A stretch of 64,000 nucleotides of DNA from Streptomyces sp. ISL-36 (GTDB lineage: Bacteria; Actinomycetota; Actinomycetes; Streptomycetales; Streptomycetaceae): contig NZ_JAGGOS010000013.1 in NCBI RefSeq assembly GCF_018614205.1, forward strand, positions 1-64,000. Reading direction: 5' to 3'. The position numbers and the translations under genes are program-made. Below the pieces are notes generated by a model. The model did no database searches and was not told the origin of the DNA. It saw only the letters and a program-made list of their open reading frames with translations. Positions 9,898-19,425 of this stretch are shown here, piece by piece. Position 1 is the stretch's first letter. Each line of letters begins with the position of its first letter.

Positions 9898-10826
9898 CGG
9901 GCACCTTCCAGGTCGGGCGTGTCCAGGGCGTCGGTGGCGGAGGCGATCTCCAGGAACGCCTCTTCGAGCGAGGCCGAGCGGGCGTCGAGCGCCTCCAGCC
10001 GTACGCCGGTGTCGCGTGCCCAGATCAGCAGCTCGGCGAGCGCGTCCTGCAGCGCGTGCGTCCGGATCTCCACGCGCCTGCCGTCGGCCGCGGCGCGCAG
10101 ACCGAGCGGGAGCCGGCCCGCGTCGACTCCGTCGGGGAGGACGCAGCGGATCCGGGCGGGCCGGGCGGCGGTGACCTCGGCCGGGGTGCCGGAGAGGACG
10201 ATCCGGCCCCGGTGCATGATCGCGAGCCGGTCGGCCAGGGACTCGGCCTCCTCCAGGTAGTGCGTGGTCAGAAGCACGGTCGTCCCGCTGTCGCGCAGTG
10301 CGCGCACCAGCGCCCAGGTGTCGCGCCTGCCTTCGGCGTCGAGGCCGGTGGTCGGTTCGTCGAGAAAGAGGACCTCGGGCCGGCCGAGGAGCGCGAGCGC
10401 CAGGTCGAGACGGCGTCGCTCGCCGCCGGAGAGCTGCTTGATCCGCACTCCGCCGCGAGCGCCGAGGCCGACCGCGTCCAGCGCCTCGGCAGTGGGCCGC
10501 GCACCGCTGGTGCACCCCGCCCACATCCGTACGGTTTCGGCCACCGTCAGGTCGGAGGGGAAACCACCCTCTTGGAGCATCACGCCGATCCGGGGACGGA
10601 CGGCGGCGCGTTCGCGGTACGGGTCGTGGCCGAGGACGCGGACGGTGCCGCCGCTGGGGGCGGCGAGGCCCTCCAGCAGTTCGACGGTGGAGGTCTTGCC
10701 GGCCCCGTTGGTCCCGAGGAGGGCGAAGATCTCGCCCCGGGGGACGGCGAGGGAGATCCCGTTGACGGCTTCGAAGCCGCCGGAGTAGGTCCGGCGGAGG
10801 TCCTCGGCCTCGATCACGTTGGTCAT
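9894..10826 (-). CDS. ABC transporter ATP-binding protein
   Basis: 310 residues. It has Walker A GTNGAGKTST (about residue 39), Q-loop MLQEGGF, signature LSGGERRR, Walker B VLFLDEP and the H-loop TTHYLEEAE. The C-terminal region after residue 215 is the extension common in DrrA-like ATPases that serve ABC-2 permeases. It is the first gene of a four-gene unit: ATPase, permease, kinase, regulator. Substrate unknown; drug or lipid export is likely from the family. Confidence 0.93.
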   Translation of the reverse strand: MTNVIEAEDLRRTYSGGFEAVNGISLAVPRGEIFALLGTNGAGKTSTVELLEGLAAPSGGTVRVLGHDPYRERAAVRPRIGVMLQEGGFPSDLTVAETVRMWAGCTSGARPTAEALDAVGLGARGGVRIKQLSGGERRRLDLALALLGRPEVLFLDEPTTGLDAEGRRDTWALVRALRDSGTTVLLTTHYLEEAESLADRLAIMHRGRIVLSGTPAEVTAARPARIRCVLPDGVDAGRLPLGLRAAADGRRVEIRTHALQDALAELLIWARDTGVRLEALDARSASLEEAFLEIASATDALDTPDLEGAR

Positions 10827-10999
10827 GGCTCCAGCCTTCCGCCGGACGGGGGCGGTCGGCAGTGCGCGCTGTCATCACTGCACATGACAAATGTCAGAAC
10901 GGGCGGACAGCGGACCCCATGGACGCGGACCCCCCGGACAGCGGACCCCACGGACAGGGGCCCCGGGCCACGGGCATCGCCACACCGGGAGCGGACATG

Positions 11000-11035
11000 A
11001 CGAAGGCCCCGGTTCCTCAGAACCGGGGCCTTCGT
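11000..11035. terminator. Hairpin terminator after tRNA-Gly (minus strand)
   Basis: A 16-bp perfect inverted repeat (11000-11015 with 11020-11035, 4-nt loop) containing CGAAGGCCCCGG lies just beyond the 3' end of the minus-strand tRNA-Gly. It has the same design as the hairpin beside the other tRNA-Gly(GCC) copy. Confidence 0.7.
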
Positions 11036-11041
11036 TCTCTG

Positions 11042-11114
11042 AGCGGACGACGAGATTCGAACTCGCGACCCTCACCTTGGCAAGGTGATGCTCTACCAAC
11101 TGAGCCACGTCCGC
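11042..11114 (-). tRNA. tRNA-Gly (anticodon GCC), second copy, CCA not encoded
   Basis: The 73-nt body is identical to the tRNA-Gly at 7067-7139: acceptor GCGGACG/CGTCCGC, anticodon GCC, U73. The next bases read CAG instead of CCA, so CCA must be added by nucleotidyltransferase. Confidence 0.95.
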
Positions 11115-11194
11115 ATTGCCCCCGACCAGCTTTCACTGGGCGGTGCGAGCACCACTCTACCTGATCCACCGGGGTGGTCGGTCATGCGATGCAG

Positions 11195-11266
11195 AGCGGG
11201 TGACAGGAATTGCACACTGCGCCTTCCCCCTGGAAGGGGGATGTTCTACTACTGAACTACACCCGC
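11195..11266 (-). tRNA. tRNA-Gly (anticodon TCC)
   Basis: 72 nt read on the minus strand from 11266: acceptor GCGGGTG, D arm GTTCAGTAGTAGAAC, anticodon loop CTTCCAG (TCC) closed by TCCCC/GGGGA, T loop TTCAATT-like, acceptor CACCCGC, U73. CCA is not encoded. It reads GGA/GGG glycine codons and sits 80 bp from tRNA-Gly(GCC). Confidence 0.93.
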
Positions 11267-11411
11267 ACGCTGCGTGAGGTTCGGCCCTGCGGCCTCGCCC
11301 CTCGGCGTGATCCAGACTCTAGCGGATCAGCGGGGGTGCAATGCAAATCCGTTCCTGGTGGCCCGTCAGCGGCGTGTCGGCGACCCGTCGGCGCCGCGTC
11401 GGTGGCGCGTC

Positions 11412-11765
11412 TCAGCTGGCTTCGCGGAACGCCTCGTAGACGTGCTTCGGGATCCGCCCTCGGGCGGGCACGTCCATCTTGTTGGACTGGGCCCAGGCGC
11501 GGACCGCCGCCGGGTCGGGCGCGAGGGCGGTGTGCTTGTACGAAGTGACGGGGGTGGCCGATCCGCCGGCGCGAGCCGACGCGGCCCTCCCGGTCAGCTT
11601 CCGGCCGGCCGCGAGGTACGGAGCCAGCGCCTTGCGCAGTTTCTTTGCATTGGCGGGATTCAGGTCGATCTCGTACATCTTCCCGTCCAGGCCGAACGCA
11701 ACCGTTTCCGCCGCTTCTCCGCCGTCGATGTCGTCGAAGAGAGTGACCACTACTCGCTGAGCCAC
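11412..11765 (-). CDS. lsrL: Lsr2-family nucleoid-associated protein (paralogue next to purS)
   Basis: 117 residues from the GTG at 11765, preceded by AGGAAAGGA. The N-terminal dimerisation domain (VAQRVVVTLFDDIDGG, then ETVAFGLDGKMYEIDL) is followed by a linker and a C-terminal domain ending in ARGRIPKHVYEAF. The RGR is the AT-hook-like motif that reads the minor groove of AT-rich DNA. Lsr2 proteins silence AT-rich and acquired genes by bridging DNA. Streptomyces carries two copies, and the one upstream of purS is called lsrL. It is divergent from purS across an unusually AT-rich gap. Confidence 0.92.
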   Translation of the reverse strand: MAQRVVVTLFDDIDGGEAAETVAFGLDGKMYEIDLNPANAKKLRKALAPYLAAGRKLTGRAASARAGGSATPVTSYKHTALAPDPAAVRAWAQSNKMDVPARGRIPKHVYEAFREAS

Positions 11766-12088
11766 GGATATCGGTCCTTTCCTGCGGCCCGCCGTGCCGT
11801 TCTCGGCGTGTGTAACGCCTCTGACGTGCGGCGACACCGGCTTCACGGCTGCCCCGGGGCAATGCTGTTTTCCTCTGTATTCCTTTGTACAGTGGTGTGC
11901 CTCACATTGTGAAGCCCAGCCAATTGCATCAGCGTGTCCCGCCGCAATGGGCCATGCAATATTTCACTTGAATTTTCCGTGGAGGTCGTAGGGTCCTTTT
12001 GTAGGGTCCTCCAGACTTCTACCCGCGTAGAATTTGGAGGCAGGTACGCTGAGGGAACCGCCCACGCAACACACCACCGGGAGTGCCA
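11766..12088. other. AT-rich divergent promoter region between lsrL and purS
   Basis: No gene is seen in these 323 bp. The middle part (about 11860-12040) is clearly richer in A+T than its surroundings. A possible purS promoter is TTGAAT at 11968-11973 and TAGGGT at 11989-11994, with a short 15-nt spacer. The string GTAGGGTCC is directly repeated close by. The lsrL start has its ribosome site in the left end. Confidence 0.5.
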
Positions 12089-12358
12089 GTGGCACGCGTC
12101 GTAGTCGACGTCATGCTCAAGCCGGAGATCCTCGACCCCCAGGGGCAGGCGGTGCAGCGTGCACTGCCCCGCCTCGGGTTCGACGGGATCGCCGACGTCC
12201 GCCAAGGGAAGCGCTTCGAGCTGGAGGTGGAGGGACCGGTCGACGACGCCGCCCTCGCCCGCATCCATGAGATGGCCGAAACCTTCCTCGCCAACACCGT
12301 GATCGAGGACTTCGTCGTCAAGGTCGAGTCCGAAGTCCCCGCCGAGGTCCAGTCGTGA
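12089..12358 (+). CDS. purS: FGAM synthase subunit PurS
   Basis: 89 residues. PurS bridges PurQ and PurL in the three-part formylglycinamidine ribonucleotide synthase, helping pass ammonia between them. The start at 12089 (GTG, giving [18 protein letters not shown]) is preferred over a GTG two codons earlier because GGGAG lies 5 nt before it. The stop TGA overlaps the purQ start GTG, so the two are coupled. The sequence is typical of the family ([15 protein letters not shown]). Confidence 0.93.
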   Translation: MARVVVDVMLKPEILDPQGQAVQRALPRLGFDGIADVRQGKRFELEVEGPVDDAALARIHEMAETFLANTVIEDFVVKVESEVPAEVQS

Positions 12359-13035
12359 CCACACGCATCGGCGTCGTCACGTTCCCCGGAACGCTCGACG
12401 ACCAGGACGCGCTGCGGGCCGCCCGTCTGGCGGGCGCCGAGCCCGTCTCGCTGTGGCACCGCGACAAGGACCTCAAGCAGGTCGACGCCGTGGTCCTGGC
12501 CGGCGGCTTCTCCTACGGCGACTACCTGCGGGCCGGAGCCATCTCCCGCTTCTCGCCGGTGATGGAGACAATCATTGAACACGCGCAGGCAGGGCTGCCC
12601 GTCCTCGGTATCTGCAACGGCTTCCAGATCCTCACCGAGGCCCATCTGCTGCCGGGCGCGATGCTGCGCAACAACCACCTGCACTTCATCTGCCGCGACC
12701 AGAAGCTGCGGGTGGAGAACGCGGAGACCGACTGGACCGTGGACTACGAGCAGGGCCAGGAGATCCAGGTCCCGCTCAAGAACATGGACGGCCGGTACGT
12801 CGCCGACGAGCGCGTGCTGGACGAGCTGGAGGCCGAGGGGCGGGTCGCCTTCCGCTACCTGGGCATGAACCCCAACGGCTCGCTCCGCGACATCGCGGGC
12901 ATCACCAACGCCGCGGGCAACGTGGTCGGCCTCATGCCGCACCCGGAGCACGCCGTCGAGCCGCTGGTCGGCACGGGCCGTACCGACGGCCTCGGATTCT
13001 TCACCTCGATCTTGAAGAAGCTGGTCAACGCATGA
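12355..13035 (+). CDS. purQ: FGAM synthase glutaminase subunit PurQ
   Basis: 226 residues. This class I glutamine amidotransferase releases ammonia from glutamine for FGAM synthesis. The nucleophile elbow is [11 protein letters not shown] (Cys near residue 87), with the His-Glu pair in MPHPEHAVE near the C-terminus. The N-terminus has [16 protein letters not shown]. The GTG start overlaps the purS stop, and the stop overlaps the purL start (ATGA), giving a tight purS-purQ-purL operon. Confidence 0.96.
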   Translation: MTTRIGVVTFPGTLDDQDALRAARLAGAEPVSLWHRDKDLKQVDAVVLAGGFSYGDYLRAGAISRFSPVMETIIEHAQAGLPVLGICNGFQILTEAHLLPGAMLRNNHLHFICRDQKLRVENAETDWTVDYEQGQEIQVPLKNMDGRYVADERVLDELEAEGRVAFRYLGMNPNGSLRDIAGITNAAGNVVGLMPHPEHAVEPLVGTGRTDGLGFFTSILKKLVNA

Positions 13036-15281
13036 CTCTCGACACCGTCAAGCACGCGGGTGAGACGCCCGACAGCGAGCAGCCGTGGAAGGAGCTCGGC
13101 CTCAAGGAGGACGAGTACGCGCGCATCCGCGAGATCCTCGGCCGCCGTCCCACCGGCGCCGAGCTCGCCATGTACTCCGTCATGTGGTCCGAGCACTGCT
13201 CGTACAAGAGCAGCAAGGTCCACCTGAAGCAGTTCGGTGAGAAGACCCCCGACAACGACGCCATGCTCGTCGGCATCGGCGAGAACGCGGGCGTCGTCGA
13301 CGTCGGCCAGGGGTACGCGGTCACCTTCAAGGTCGAGTCGCACAACCACCCGTCGTACATCGAGCCCTACCAGGGCGCGGCCACCGGTGTCGGCGGCATC
13401 GTGCGCGACATCCTCGCCATGGGCGCCCGCCCGGTCGCGGTCGTCGACCCGCTGCGCTTCGGTGCGGCCGACCACCCCGACACCAAGCGCGTGCTGCCCG
13501 GTGTCGTCGCCGGCATCGGCGGCTACGGCAACTGCCTGGGCCTGCCGAACATCGGCGGCGAGGTCGTCTTCGACGCCTGCTACCAGGGCAACCCGCTGGT
13601 CAACGCCGGCTGCATCGGCGTGATGAAGCACGAGGACATCCACCTCGCCAAGGCCTCCGGCCCCGGCAACAAGGTGATCCTCTACGGCGCCCGCACCGGT
13701 GGCGACGGCATCGGCGGTGTCTCGGTCCTCGCGTCGGAGACCTTCGACGACACGAAGCCGACGAAGCGCCCCGCCGTCCAGGTCGGCGACCCCTTCCAGG
13801 AGAAGCTCCTCATCGAGTGCACCCTGGAGATCTTCAAGGAGAAGCTGGTCGCCGGCATCCAGGACCTGGGTGGCGCCGGACTCTCCTGCGCGACCTCCGA
13901 GCTGGCGAGCGCCGGCTCCGGCGGCATGCGCGTCGAGCTCGACCGGGTCCACCTGCGTGACGCGACGCTCTCGCCCGAGGAGATCCTCATGAGCGAGTCG
14001 CAGGAACGCATGTGCGCGATCGTCGAGCCCGAGCACGTCGACCGCTTCCTGGAGATCTGCGAGAAGTGGGACGTCATCGCCACCGTCATCGGTGAGGTGA
14101 CCGAGGGCGAGCGCCTGGAGATCTTCTGGCACGGCGAGCAGATCGTCGACGTACCGCCGCGGTCGGTCGCCCACGAGGGCCCGACCTACCACCGGCCGTA
14201 CGCCCGCCCGGAGTGGCAGGACGCGCTCCAGGCCGACGACGCGAACAAGCTGCCCCGGCCGCAGAGCGGCGAGGAGCTGAAGGACCAGGTCCTGAAGCTG
14301 GTCTCGTCCCCGAACCAGGCGTCGAAGTCCTGGATCACCGACCAGTACGACCGGTTCGTGCAGGGCAACACCGTCCTGGCGCAGCCCGAGGACGCGGGCA
14401 TGGTCCGGATCGACGAGGAGACCAACCTCGGCGTGGCCATGGCGACCGACGGCAACGGCCGGTACGCGAAGCTCGACCCGTACACGGGCGCGCAGCTCGC
14501 GCTGGCCGAGGCGTACCGCAACGTCGCCGCCTCCGGCGCCAAGCCGCTGGCGATCTCGGACTGCCTGAACTTCGGTTCGCCCGAGGACCCGGCCGTGATG
14601 TGGCAGTTCGCCGAGGCCACGCGTGGTCTCGCGGACGGCTGCCTCCAGCTCGGCACCCCGGTGACCGGCGGCAATGTGTCGCTCTACAACCAGACGGGCG
14701 AGGTCGCCATCCACCCGACGCCGGTCGTGGCCGTGCTCGGTGTGATCGACGACGTCAACCGCCGTACGCCGATCGCCTTCGCGGAAGAGGGCCAGCTCCT
14801 CTATCTGCTCGGCGACACGCGTGAGGAGTTCGGCGGCTCGGCCTGGTCCGAGGTGATCCACCAGCACCTCGGCGGCATGCCGCCGGCCGTGGACCTCGAC
14901 CGGGAGAAGCTGCTCGGCGAGATCCTGATCTCGGCCTCCCGCGACGGCATGATCGACGCGGCGCACGACCTGTCCGACGGCGGCCTGGTCCAGGCGGTCG
15001 TCGAGTCCTGCCTGCGCGGCGGCACCGGCGCGCGCCTGGTCGTCCCGGACGGCCTGGACGCCTTCACCTTCCTCTTCAGCGAGTCGGCCGGCCGCGCGGT
15101 CGTCGCCGTCCCGCGCAGCGAGGAGCTCCGCTTCACGGACATGTGCGGTGCGCGGGGTCTGCCCGCGACCCGGATCGGTGTCGTGGACGGCGAAGAGGTC
15201 GACGTGCAGGGCGCGTTCAGCATCTCCCTGGAGGAGCTGCGCGCGGCCCACGAGGCGACGATCCCGGGCCTGCTGGCCTGA
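13032..15281 (+). CDS. purL: FGAM synthase large subunit PurL (small-type)
   Basis: 749 residues, the usual length of the small-type PurL that works with PurS and PurQ. It turns FGAR, ATP and ammonia into FGAM. The N-terminal motif [32 protein letters not shown], and the second-half [10 protein letters not shown] and DLSDGGLVQ are conserved ATP/metal-site segments of the AIR-synthetase superfamily fold. It is last in the operon, followed 16 bp later by a strong hairpin terminator. Confidence 0.97.
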   Translation: MTLDTVKHAGETPDSEQPWKELGLKEDEYARIREILGRRPTGAELAMYSVMWSEHCSYKSSKVHLKQFGEKTPDNDAMLVGIGENAGVVDVGQGYAVTFKVESHNHPSYIEPYQGAATGVGGIVRDILAMGARPVAVVDPLRFGAADHPDTKRVLPGVVAGIGGYGNCLGLPNIGGEVVFDACYQGNPLVNAGCIGVMKHEDIHLAKASGPGNKVILYGARTGGDGIGGVSVLASETFDDTKPTKRPAVQVGDPFQEKLLIECTLEIFKEKLVAGIQDLGGAGLSCATSELASAGSGGMRVELDRVHLRDATLSPEEILMSESQERMCAIVEPEHVDRFLEICEKWDVIATVIGEVTEGERLEIFWHGEQIVDVPPRSVAHEGPTYHRPYARPEWQDALQADDANKLPRPQSGEELKDQVLKLVSSPNQASKSWITDQYDRFVQGNTVLAQPEDAGMVRIDEETNLGVAMATDGNGRYAKLDPYTGAQLALAEAYRNVAASGAKPLAISDCLNFGSPEDPAVMWQFAEATRGLADGCLQLGTPVTGGNVSLYNQTGEVAIHPTPVVAVLGVIDDVNRRTPIAFAEEGQLLYLLGDTREEFGGSAWSEVIHQHLGGMPPAVDLDREKLLGEILISASRDGMIDAAHDLSDGGLVQAVVESCLRGGTGARLVVPDGLDAFTFLFSESAGRAVVAVPRSEELRFTDMCGARGLPATRIGVVDGEEVDVQGAFSISLEELRAAHEATIPGLLA

Positions 15282-15297
15282 CGCGTCCCGTACGAGG

Positions 15298-15328
15298 AGA
15301 GCCCCCGCCCCTCTCGGGCGGGGGCTCT
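15298..15328. terminator. purL terminator hairpin
   Basis: 13-bp perfect stem AGAGCCCCCGCCC (15298-15310) with 15316-15328 and a 5-nt loop, between purL and the convergent NTF2-like gene. It probably serves both. Confidence 0.8.
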
Positions 15329-15336
15329 TCCGTTCG

Positions 15337-15738
15337 TCAGCCGGTGCCCCAGAAGGCATCCGCTTCGTCGATGTCCTCGACGCACTCGTCGATGTCGGAG
15401 ACCTTGCCTCCCAGGACGGTGAAGAAGAGGCCGCCCTTCATCTCGATGCCCCGGTCACCACGGTCGGCGTGCCACTTGTGGACGGACATGACGTGTCCCC
15501 GGCCGTCCGGGTAGATGCCCTGCAGCTCCACGCGGAAGGTGCCGTCGGTGAGCTCGAAAAGCTTCCCGTAGTGGGCCATGACGTTGTCACGCCCCTTGTA
15601 GTGCCCGGACATCTGGCTCTCGCCGGGCGAATGGTGCGTGCAGTCACCCGTGAACAGGGAGGCGAGGGTGTCCATGTCTCCTGTGGTGAACGCTTCGTAG
15701 CCCTTGCGCACCAGTGCGGCGTCAGGGTGTTCAGCCAT
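15337..15738 (-). CDS. SnoaL/NTF2-like fold protein
   Basis: 133 residues from the ATG at 15738. The pattern LVRKGYEAFTTGDMDTLASLF near the N-terminus, then HSPGESQMSGHYKGRD and VMSVHKWHADR, is the SnoaL-like (NTF2 fold) type: one small alpha+beta domain with a hydrophobic pocket. Such proteins may be small isomerases, hydrolases or ligand binders. The sequence does not show which. It ends 8 bp from the purL terminator and stands alone. Confidence 0.8.
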   Translation of the reverse strand: MAEHPDAALVRKGYEAFTTGDMDTLASLFTGDCTHHSPGESQMSGHYKGRDNVMAHYGKLFELTDGTFRVELQGIYPDGRGHVMSVHKWHADRGDRGIEMKGGLFFTVLGGKVSDIDECVEDIDEADAFWGTG

Positions 15739-15824
15739 GATCCTTGCACCCCTCTCGTAACCCTCTTCCAGTCTCTGCCGCGCATCCCCACCCCGCCACA
15801 CGGCGGCCGACTACCCTCGCCCCC

Positions 15825-16613
15825 ATGCCACCGGCCAAGAAGCGCACCCGCAGCTACGACTCCGCCAAGACCCGGGCCGCCGTGCTCGCCCAGTTCCGTT
15901 ACGTACGGGAGGCGGTGGCGGCGCTCACGCCGGAGCAGCTGGCCGGGCCGACCCGGCTGGGGGAGTGGACCGTGCGGGAGCTGGCGGCGCACATGACCAT
16001 GGCGGTCGGCTCGCTCGCCCGGAAGCTCGGCGAGCCGGAGCCGGCGAAGCAGGAACTGGCGCTGCTGGACTGGCCTTCGGTGACCGCCACGCAGGCCGCG
16101 ACGATCGACGAGGACACCCGGGCGATCGACACCACCGACCTGCCGGGCCTGTACGACCGGTCGGCGGCGCTCTACGAGGAGCGGATCGCCGGTGCCTCCG
16201 ACGACCGGCTCGTCCCGACCCGGTTCGGCGCCATGCGTCTCGCCGACTTCCTGGTCACCCGGACCGTCGAACTCGTCGTCCACACCGACGACCTGAACGC
16301 GGCGACCGGTCTCGCCGTCCCGCACGACCGGCAGGCCCTGGCCGCCTGCACCCGCCTGCTCGCCGACGCGCTCGCCGTGAAGGCCCCGGGCGGCGCGGTC
16401 GAGGTGCGGATCCCGCCCCATGCCGTGGTCCAGTGCGTGGAGGGGCCCCGCCACACCCGCGGCACCCCGCCCAACGTCGTGGAGACCGACCCCCTGACCT
16501 GGATCCGGCTGGCCACCGGGCGCACCACCTGGGCCCAGGCCGTGGACGAGGCGAAGGTCGCCGCGAGCGGTGAACGGGCGGACCTCTCCGGTCTGCTGCC
16601 GCTCCTCGGCTGA
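15825..16613 (+). CDS. Maleylpyruvate isomerase-family mycothiol-dependent enzyme
   Basis: 262 residues. The N-terminal DinB/maleylpyruvate isomerase four-helix domain (EQLAGPTRLGEWTVRELAAH, then VTRTVELVVHTDDL) carries His residues that bind metal in the family. The C-terminal part from about residue 180 resembles the bacterial sterol-carrier-like domain. Mycothiol is the actinobacterial thiol, so a conjugation or isomerisation role is plausible. There is no Shine-Dalgarno, but TACCCT lies exactly 7 nt before the ATG, pointing to a leaderless transcript. Confidence 0.82.
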   Translation: MPPAKKRTRSYDSAKTRAAVLAQFRYVREAVAALTPEQLAGPTRLGEWTVRELAAHMTMAVGSLARKLGEPEPAKQELALLDWPSVTATQAATIDEDTRAIDTTDLPGLYDRSAALYEERIAGASDDRLVPTRFGAMRLADFLVTRTVELVVHTDDLNAATGLAVPHDRQALAACTRLLADALAVKAPGGAVEVRIPPHAVVQCVEGPRHTRGTPPNVVETDPLTWIRLATGRTTWAQAVDEAKVAASGERADLSGLLPLLG

Positions 16614-16615
16614 GA

Positions 16616-16683
16616 TCCCGAAGCGGGCGGAACCGGTCTTCGCCCGAGGTCCCGAAGCGGGCGGAACCGGTCTTCGCCCGAGG
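16616..16683. repeat. 34-bp tandem duplication with hairpin potential
   Basis: Two exact 34-bp units (16616-16649 and 16650-16683), beginning TCCCGAAGCGGGCGGAACC, are followed by a partial third copy to about 16703. Each unit can fold CGGGCG against CGCCCG. It lies right after the stop of the mycothiol enzyme, so it may act as a double terminator or protect RNA ends. Confidence 0.85.
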
Positions 16684-16706
16684 TCCCGGCGCTGGCGGAA
16701 CCGTCC

Positions 16707-17579
16707 GTGCCGCCCGCCCGTCCCATCTCCATGCAGAAGCCCTCCATGCAGAAGCCCTCCACGCGGAAGCCGCGCATCACCGCAGCCGCAGCCCTGGCCT
16801 CGCTCCTCGTCCTCGCCGCGTGCGGCACCGAGAAGGCCGGGACCGACCCGGGCGCCGACACGGTCGCCCCTGACGTGCCCGTCACCGGCGTGCACTGGGC
16901 CTTCGACAGCGTGACCGTCGCCGGGAAGACGACCCGGGCCCCGGCCGGCGCCCACGTCGAGATCGAGAAGAACGGCCGGGCCAAGGGCAACAGCGGCTGC
17001 AACCACTTCGGGGCCGCCGTCGCCGTCAACGGCGACACCCTCACCGTGTCGATGGCCGAGACCACCGAGATGGGCTGCCCCGCCGAGCTGCAGAGCTTCG
17101 AGTCCACCCTGTGGAAGGCCTTCTCCGGGACCCTCAAGGCGAAGCTGGAGGACGACCGCCTCACCCTGACCGCCCCCGACGGCACGGCCACCCTCGCCCT
17201 GAGCTCCGAGCCGGCCGCCCCGCTGAACGGCACCACCTGGACCGTCGACTCGCTGCTGTCCGGTGACACCGCCGCCTCCCTGCCCCAGGACAGCGAGGGC
17301 AAGGCGCACTTCGTCATCGACAAGGACGGCAAGGTCAGGGGCAGCCTCGGCTGCAACAGGTTCTCCACCACCGCGAAGATCTCCGGACGGACGATCGACT
17401 TCGGCGAGATCACCACCACCCGCATGATGTGCACGGGCCCGGAGATGAAGCTGGAGACCGAGCTGTACGAGGTCTTCGGCGGATCGGCGACGTACGAGCT
17501 GAGCCACCGCGCCCTCACCCTCACCACGGCGGACGGCAAGGGCTTCGGGGCGGTCGCGAAGCCGCCCGCCAAGGGCTGA
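16707..17579 (+). CDS. Lipoprotein with two META domains
   Basis: About 290 residues. A positive N-terminus with repeated MQKPS, then a hydrophobic run ending in the lipobox VLAAC, predicts a lipid-anchored protein on the outer face of the membrane. Two META (HslJ-like) domains follow, each with an SGCNHF or LGCNRF motif and a later Met-Cys pair (TEMGCP and TRMMCTGP). HslJ in E. coli affects heat and novobiocin tolerance; the role here is unknown. The start is uncertain: GTG 16707, ATG 16731 and ATG 16746 are in frame. Confidence 0.83.
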   Translation: MPPARPISMQKPSMQKPSTRKPRITAAAALASLLVLAACGTEKAGTDPGADTVAPDVPVTGVHWAFDSVTVAGKTTRAPAGAHVEIEKNGRAKGNSGCNHFGAAVAVNGDTLTVSMAETTEMGCPAELQSFESTLWKAFSGTLKAKLEDDRLTLTAPDGTATLALSSEPAAPLNGTTWTVDSLLSGDTAASLPQDSEGKAHFVIDKDGKVRGSLGCNRFSTTAKISGRTIDFGEITTTRMMCTGPEMKLETELYEVFGGSATYELSHRALTLTTADGKGFGAVAKPPAKG

Positions 17580-17855
17580 GCGGCGCCCTCGTCACCGTGC
17601 CGATACCGCACCGCCGGGCCTCCCGGGCGGGGTACGCGCGACCGCGAGGTGCGAGCTGCGTCACATGTCACGCCCTTCCGGGGTGGCGTACGAGCGTGCG
17701 CTTGCCCTGCTTCCGATGGCCTGCGGCCCTGTCGCCGCACGGGTCGCGGGGCCCGGGGGCCTGCCAGTGGATCAGCTCGTACGATCACACCATTCGAGGA
17801 CCCTGTCAGTTTCCTCAATTCGGACCAGTGCGCTACCTCGCCTACACTCGGAGGC

Positions 17856-19382
17856 GTGCCACGTGGTGACGGTCGACTCAATCACGATCTGCTTCCCGGC
17901 GAGAAGGGCCCCCAGGACGCTTGCGGCGTCTTCGGTGTCTGGGCTCCGGGTGAAGAGGTCGCAAAGCTCACGTACTTCGGGCTCTACGCCCTCCAGCATC
18001 GGGGCCAGGAATCCGCGGGAATCGCGGTCAGCAACGGCTCCCAGATCCTCGTCTTCAAGGACATGGGCCTCGTGTCCCAGGTCTTCGACGAGACCTCTCT
18101 CGGTTCCCTCCAGGGTCATATCGCGGTCGGTCACGCCCGCTACTCGACCACCGGTGCCTCCGTGTGGGAGAACGCGCAGCCGACGTTCCGGGCAACCGCC
18201 CACGGCTCCATCGCGCTCGGCCACAACGGCAACCTGGTGAACACGGCGCAGCTCGCCGAGATGGTCGCCGACCTTCCCAAGAAGGACGGCCGCGCCACTC
18301 AGGTCGCCGCCACCAACGACACCGACCTGGTCACCGCGCTCCTCGCGGGCCAGGTCGACGAGGACGGCAAGCCGCTCACCATCGAGCAGGCCGCCGCGAA
18401 GGTCCTCCCCGAGGTCCGGGGCGCCTTCTCCCTCGTCTTCATGGACGAGCACACGCTCTACGCGGCCCGTGACCCGCAGGGCATCCGCCCGCTGGTCCTC
18501 GGCCGCCTGGAGCGCGGCTGGGTCGTCGCCTCCGAGTCCGCCGCCCTCGACATCTGCGGCGCCAGCTTCGTCCGCGAGGTCGAGCCGGGCGAGCTGATCG
18601 CGATCGACGAGAACGGCATCCGCACCTCTCGATTCGCGGAAGCGAAGCCCAAGGGCTGTGTCTTCGAGTACGTCTACCTGGCGCGCCCCGACACCGACAT
18701 CGCCGGACGGAACGTCTACCTCTCCCGTGTGGAGATGGGCCGTCGCCTCGCCAAGGAGGCCCCGGTCGAGGCGGACCTCGTCATAGCGACGCCGGAGTCC
18801 GGCACCCCGGCCGCCATCGGCTACGCCGAGGCCAGCGGCATCCCCTTCGGCGCGGGCCTGGTGAAGAACGCCTATGTGGGCCGTACCTTCATCCAGCCCT
18901 CCCAGACCATCCGCCAGCTGGGCATCCGGCTGAAGCTGAACCCCCTGAAGGAAGTCATCAAGGGGAAGAAGCTCGTGGTCGTCGACGACTCGATCGTCCG
19001 CGGCAACACCCAGCGCGCCCTCGTCCGGATGCTCCGCGAGGCGGGCGCCGCCGAGGTCCACATCCGGATCTCCTCCCCGCCGGTGAAGTGGCCGTGCTTC
19101 TTCGGCATCGACTTCGCCACCCGCGCCGAGCTGATCGCCAACGGCATGTCCGTCGACGAGATCGGCAAGTCCCTCGGTGCCGACTCGCTCTCGTACATCT
19201 CCCTCGACGGGATGATCGAGGCGACCACCATCCAGAAGCCGAACCTCTGCCGTGCCTGCTTCGACGGCGAGTACCCCATGGAGCTTCCGGACCCCGAACT
19301 GCTCGGCAAGCAGCTGCTCGAGACCGAGCTGGCCGCCGGCCCGGCCGCCACCGCGGCCTCCGACGCCCTGCGCCGCCCGTAA
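17856..19382 (+). CDS. purF: Amidophosphoribosyltransferase
   Basis: 508 residues. It makes phosphoribosylamine from PRPP and glutamine, the first committed step of purine synthesis. A short propeptide precedes Cys23 in DACGVFGVW, which becomes the N-terminal nucleophile after cleavage. The PRPP loop is VVVDDSIVRGNT near residue 375. Cys in GCVFEYVY, PCFFGIDF and LCRACFDGEYP match the four ligands of the Fe-S cluster in the Bacillus-type enzyme. TACACT at 17843-17848 stands 7 nt before the GTG, suggesting leaderless transcription. purM follows after 43 bp. Confidence 0.96.
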   Translation: MPRGDGRLNHDLLPGEKGPQDACGVFGVWAPGEEVAKLTYFGLYALQHRGQESAGIAVSNGSQILVFKDMGLVSQVFDETSLGSLQGHIAVGHARYSTTGASVWENAQPTFRATAHGSIALGHNGNLVNTAQLAEMVADLPKKDGRATQVAATNDTDLVTALLAGQVDEDGKPLTIEQAAAKVLPEVRGAFSLVFMDEHTLYAARDPQGIRPLVLGRLERGWVVASESAALDICGASFVREVEPGELIAIDENGIRTSRFAEAKPKGCVFEYVYLARPDTDIAGRNVYLSRVEMGRRLAKEAPVEADLVIATPESGTPAAIGYAEASGIPFGAGLVKNAYVGRTFIQPSQTIRQLGIRLKLNPLKEVIKGKKLVVVDDSIVRGNTQRALVRMLREAGAAEVHIRISSPPVKWPCFFGIDFATRAELIANGMSVDEIGKSLGADSLSYISLDGMIEATTIQKPNLCRACFDGEYPMELPDPELLGKQLLETELAAGPAATAASDALRRP

Positions 19383-19425
19383 TACCCCGCTGCACCCCGC
19401 AGTACGACACGAAAGCTCTGAACCC

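Noticed and set aside
9133..10890. One long frame spanning permease and ATPase as a fusion
   Set aside because: The upstream half is an antisense-type frame of the ATPase gene; the permease has its own ATG at 9897 overlapping the ATPase stop.
12003..12060. Riboswitch before purS
   Set aside because: No purine aptamer helices can be drawn; only a short direct repeat and AT-rich DNA are seen.
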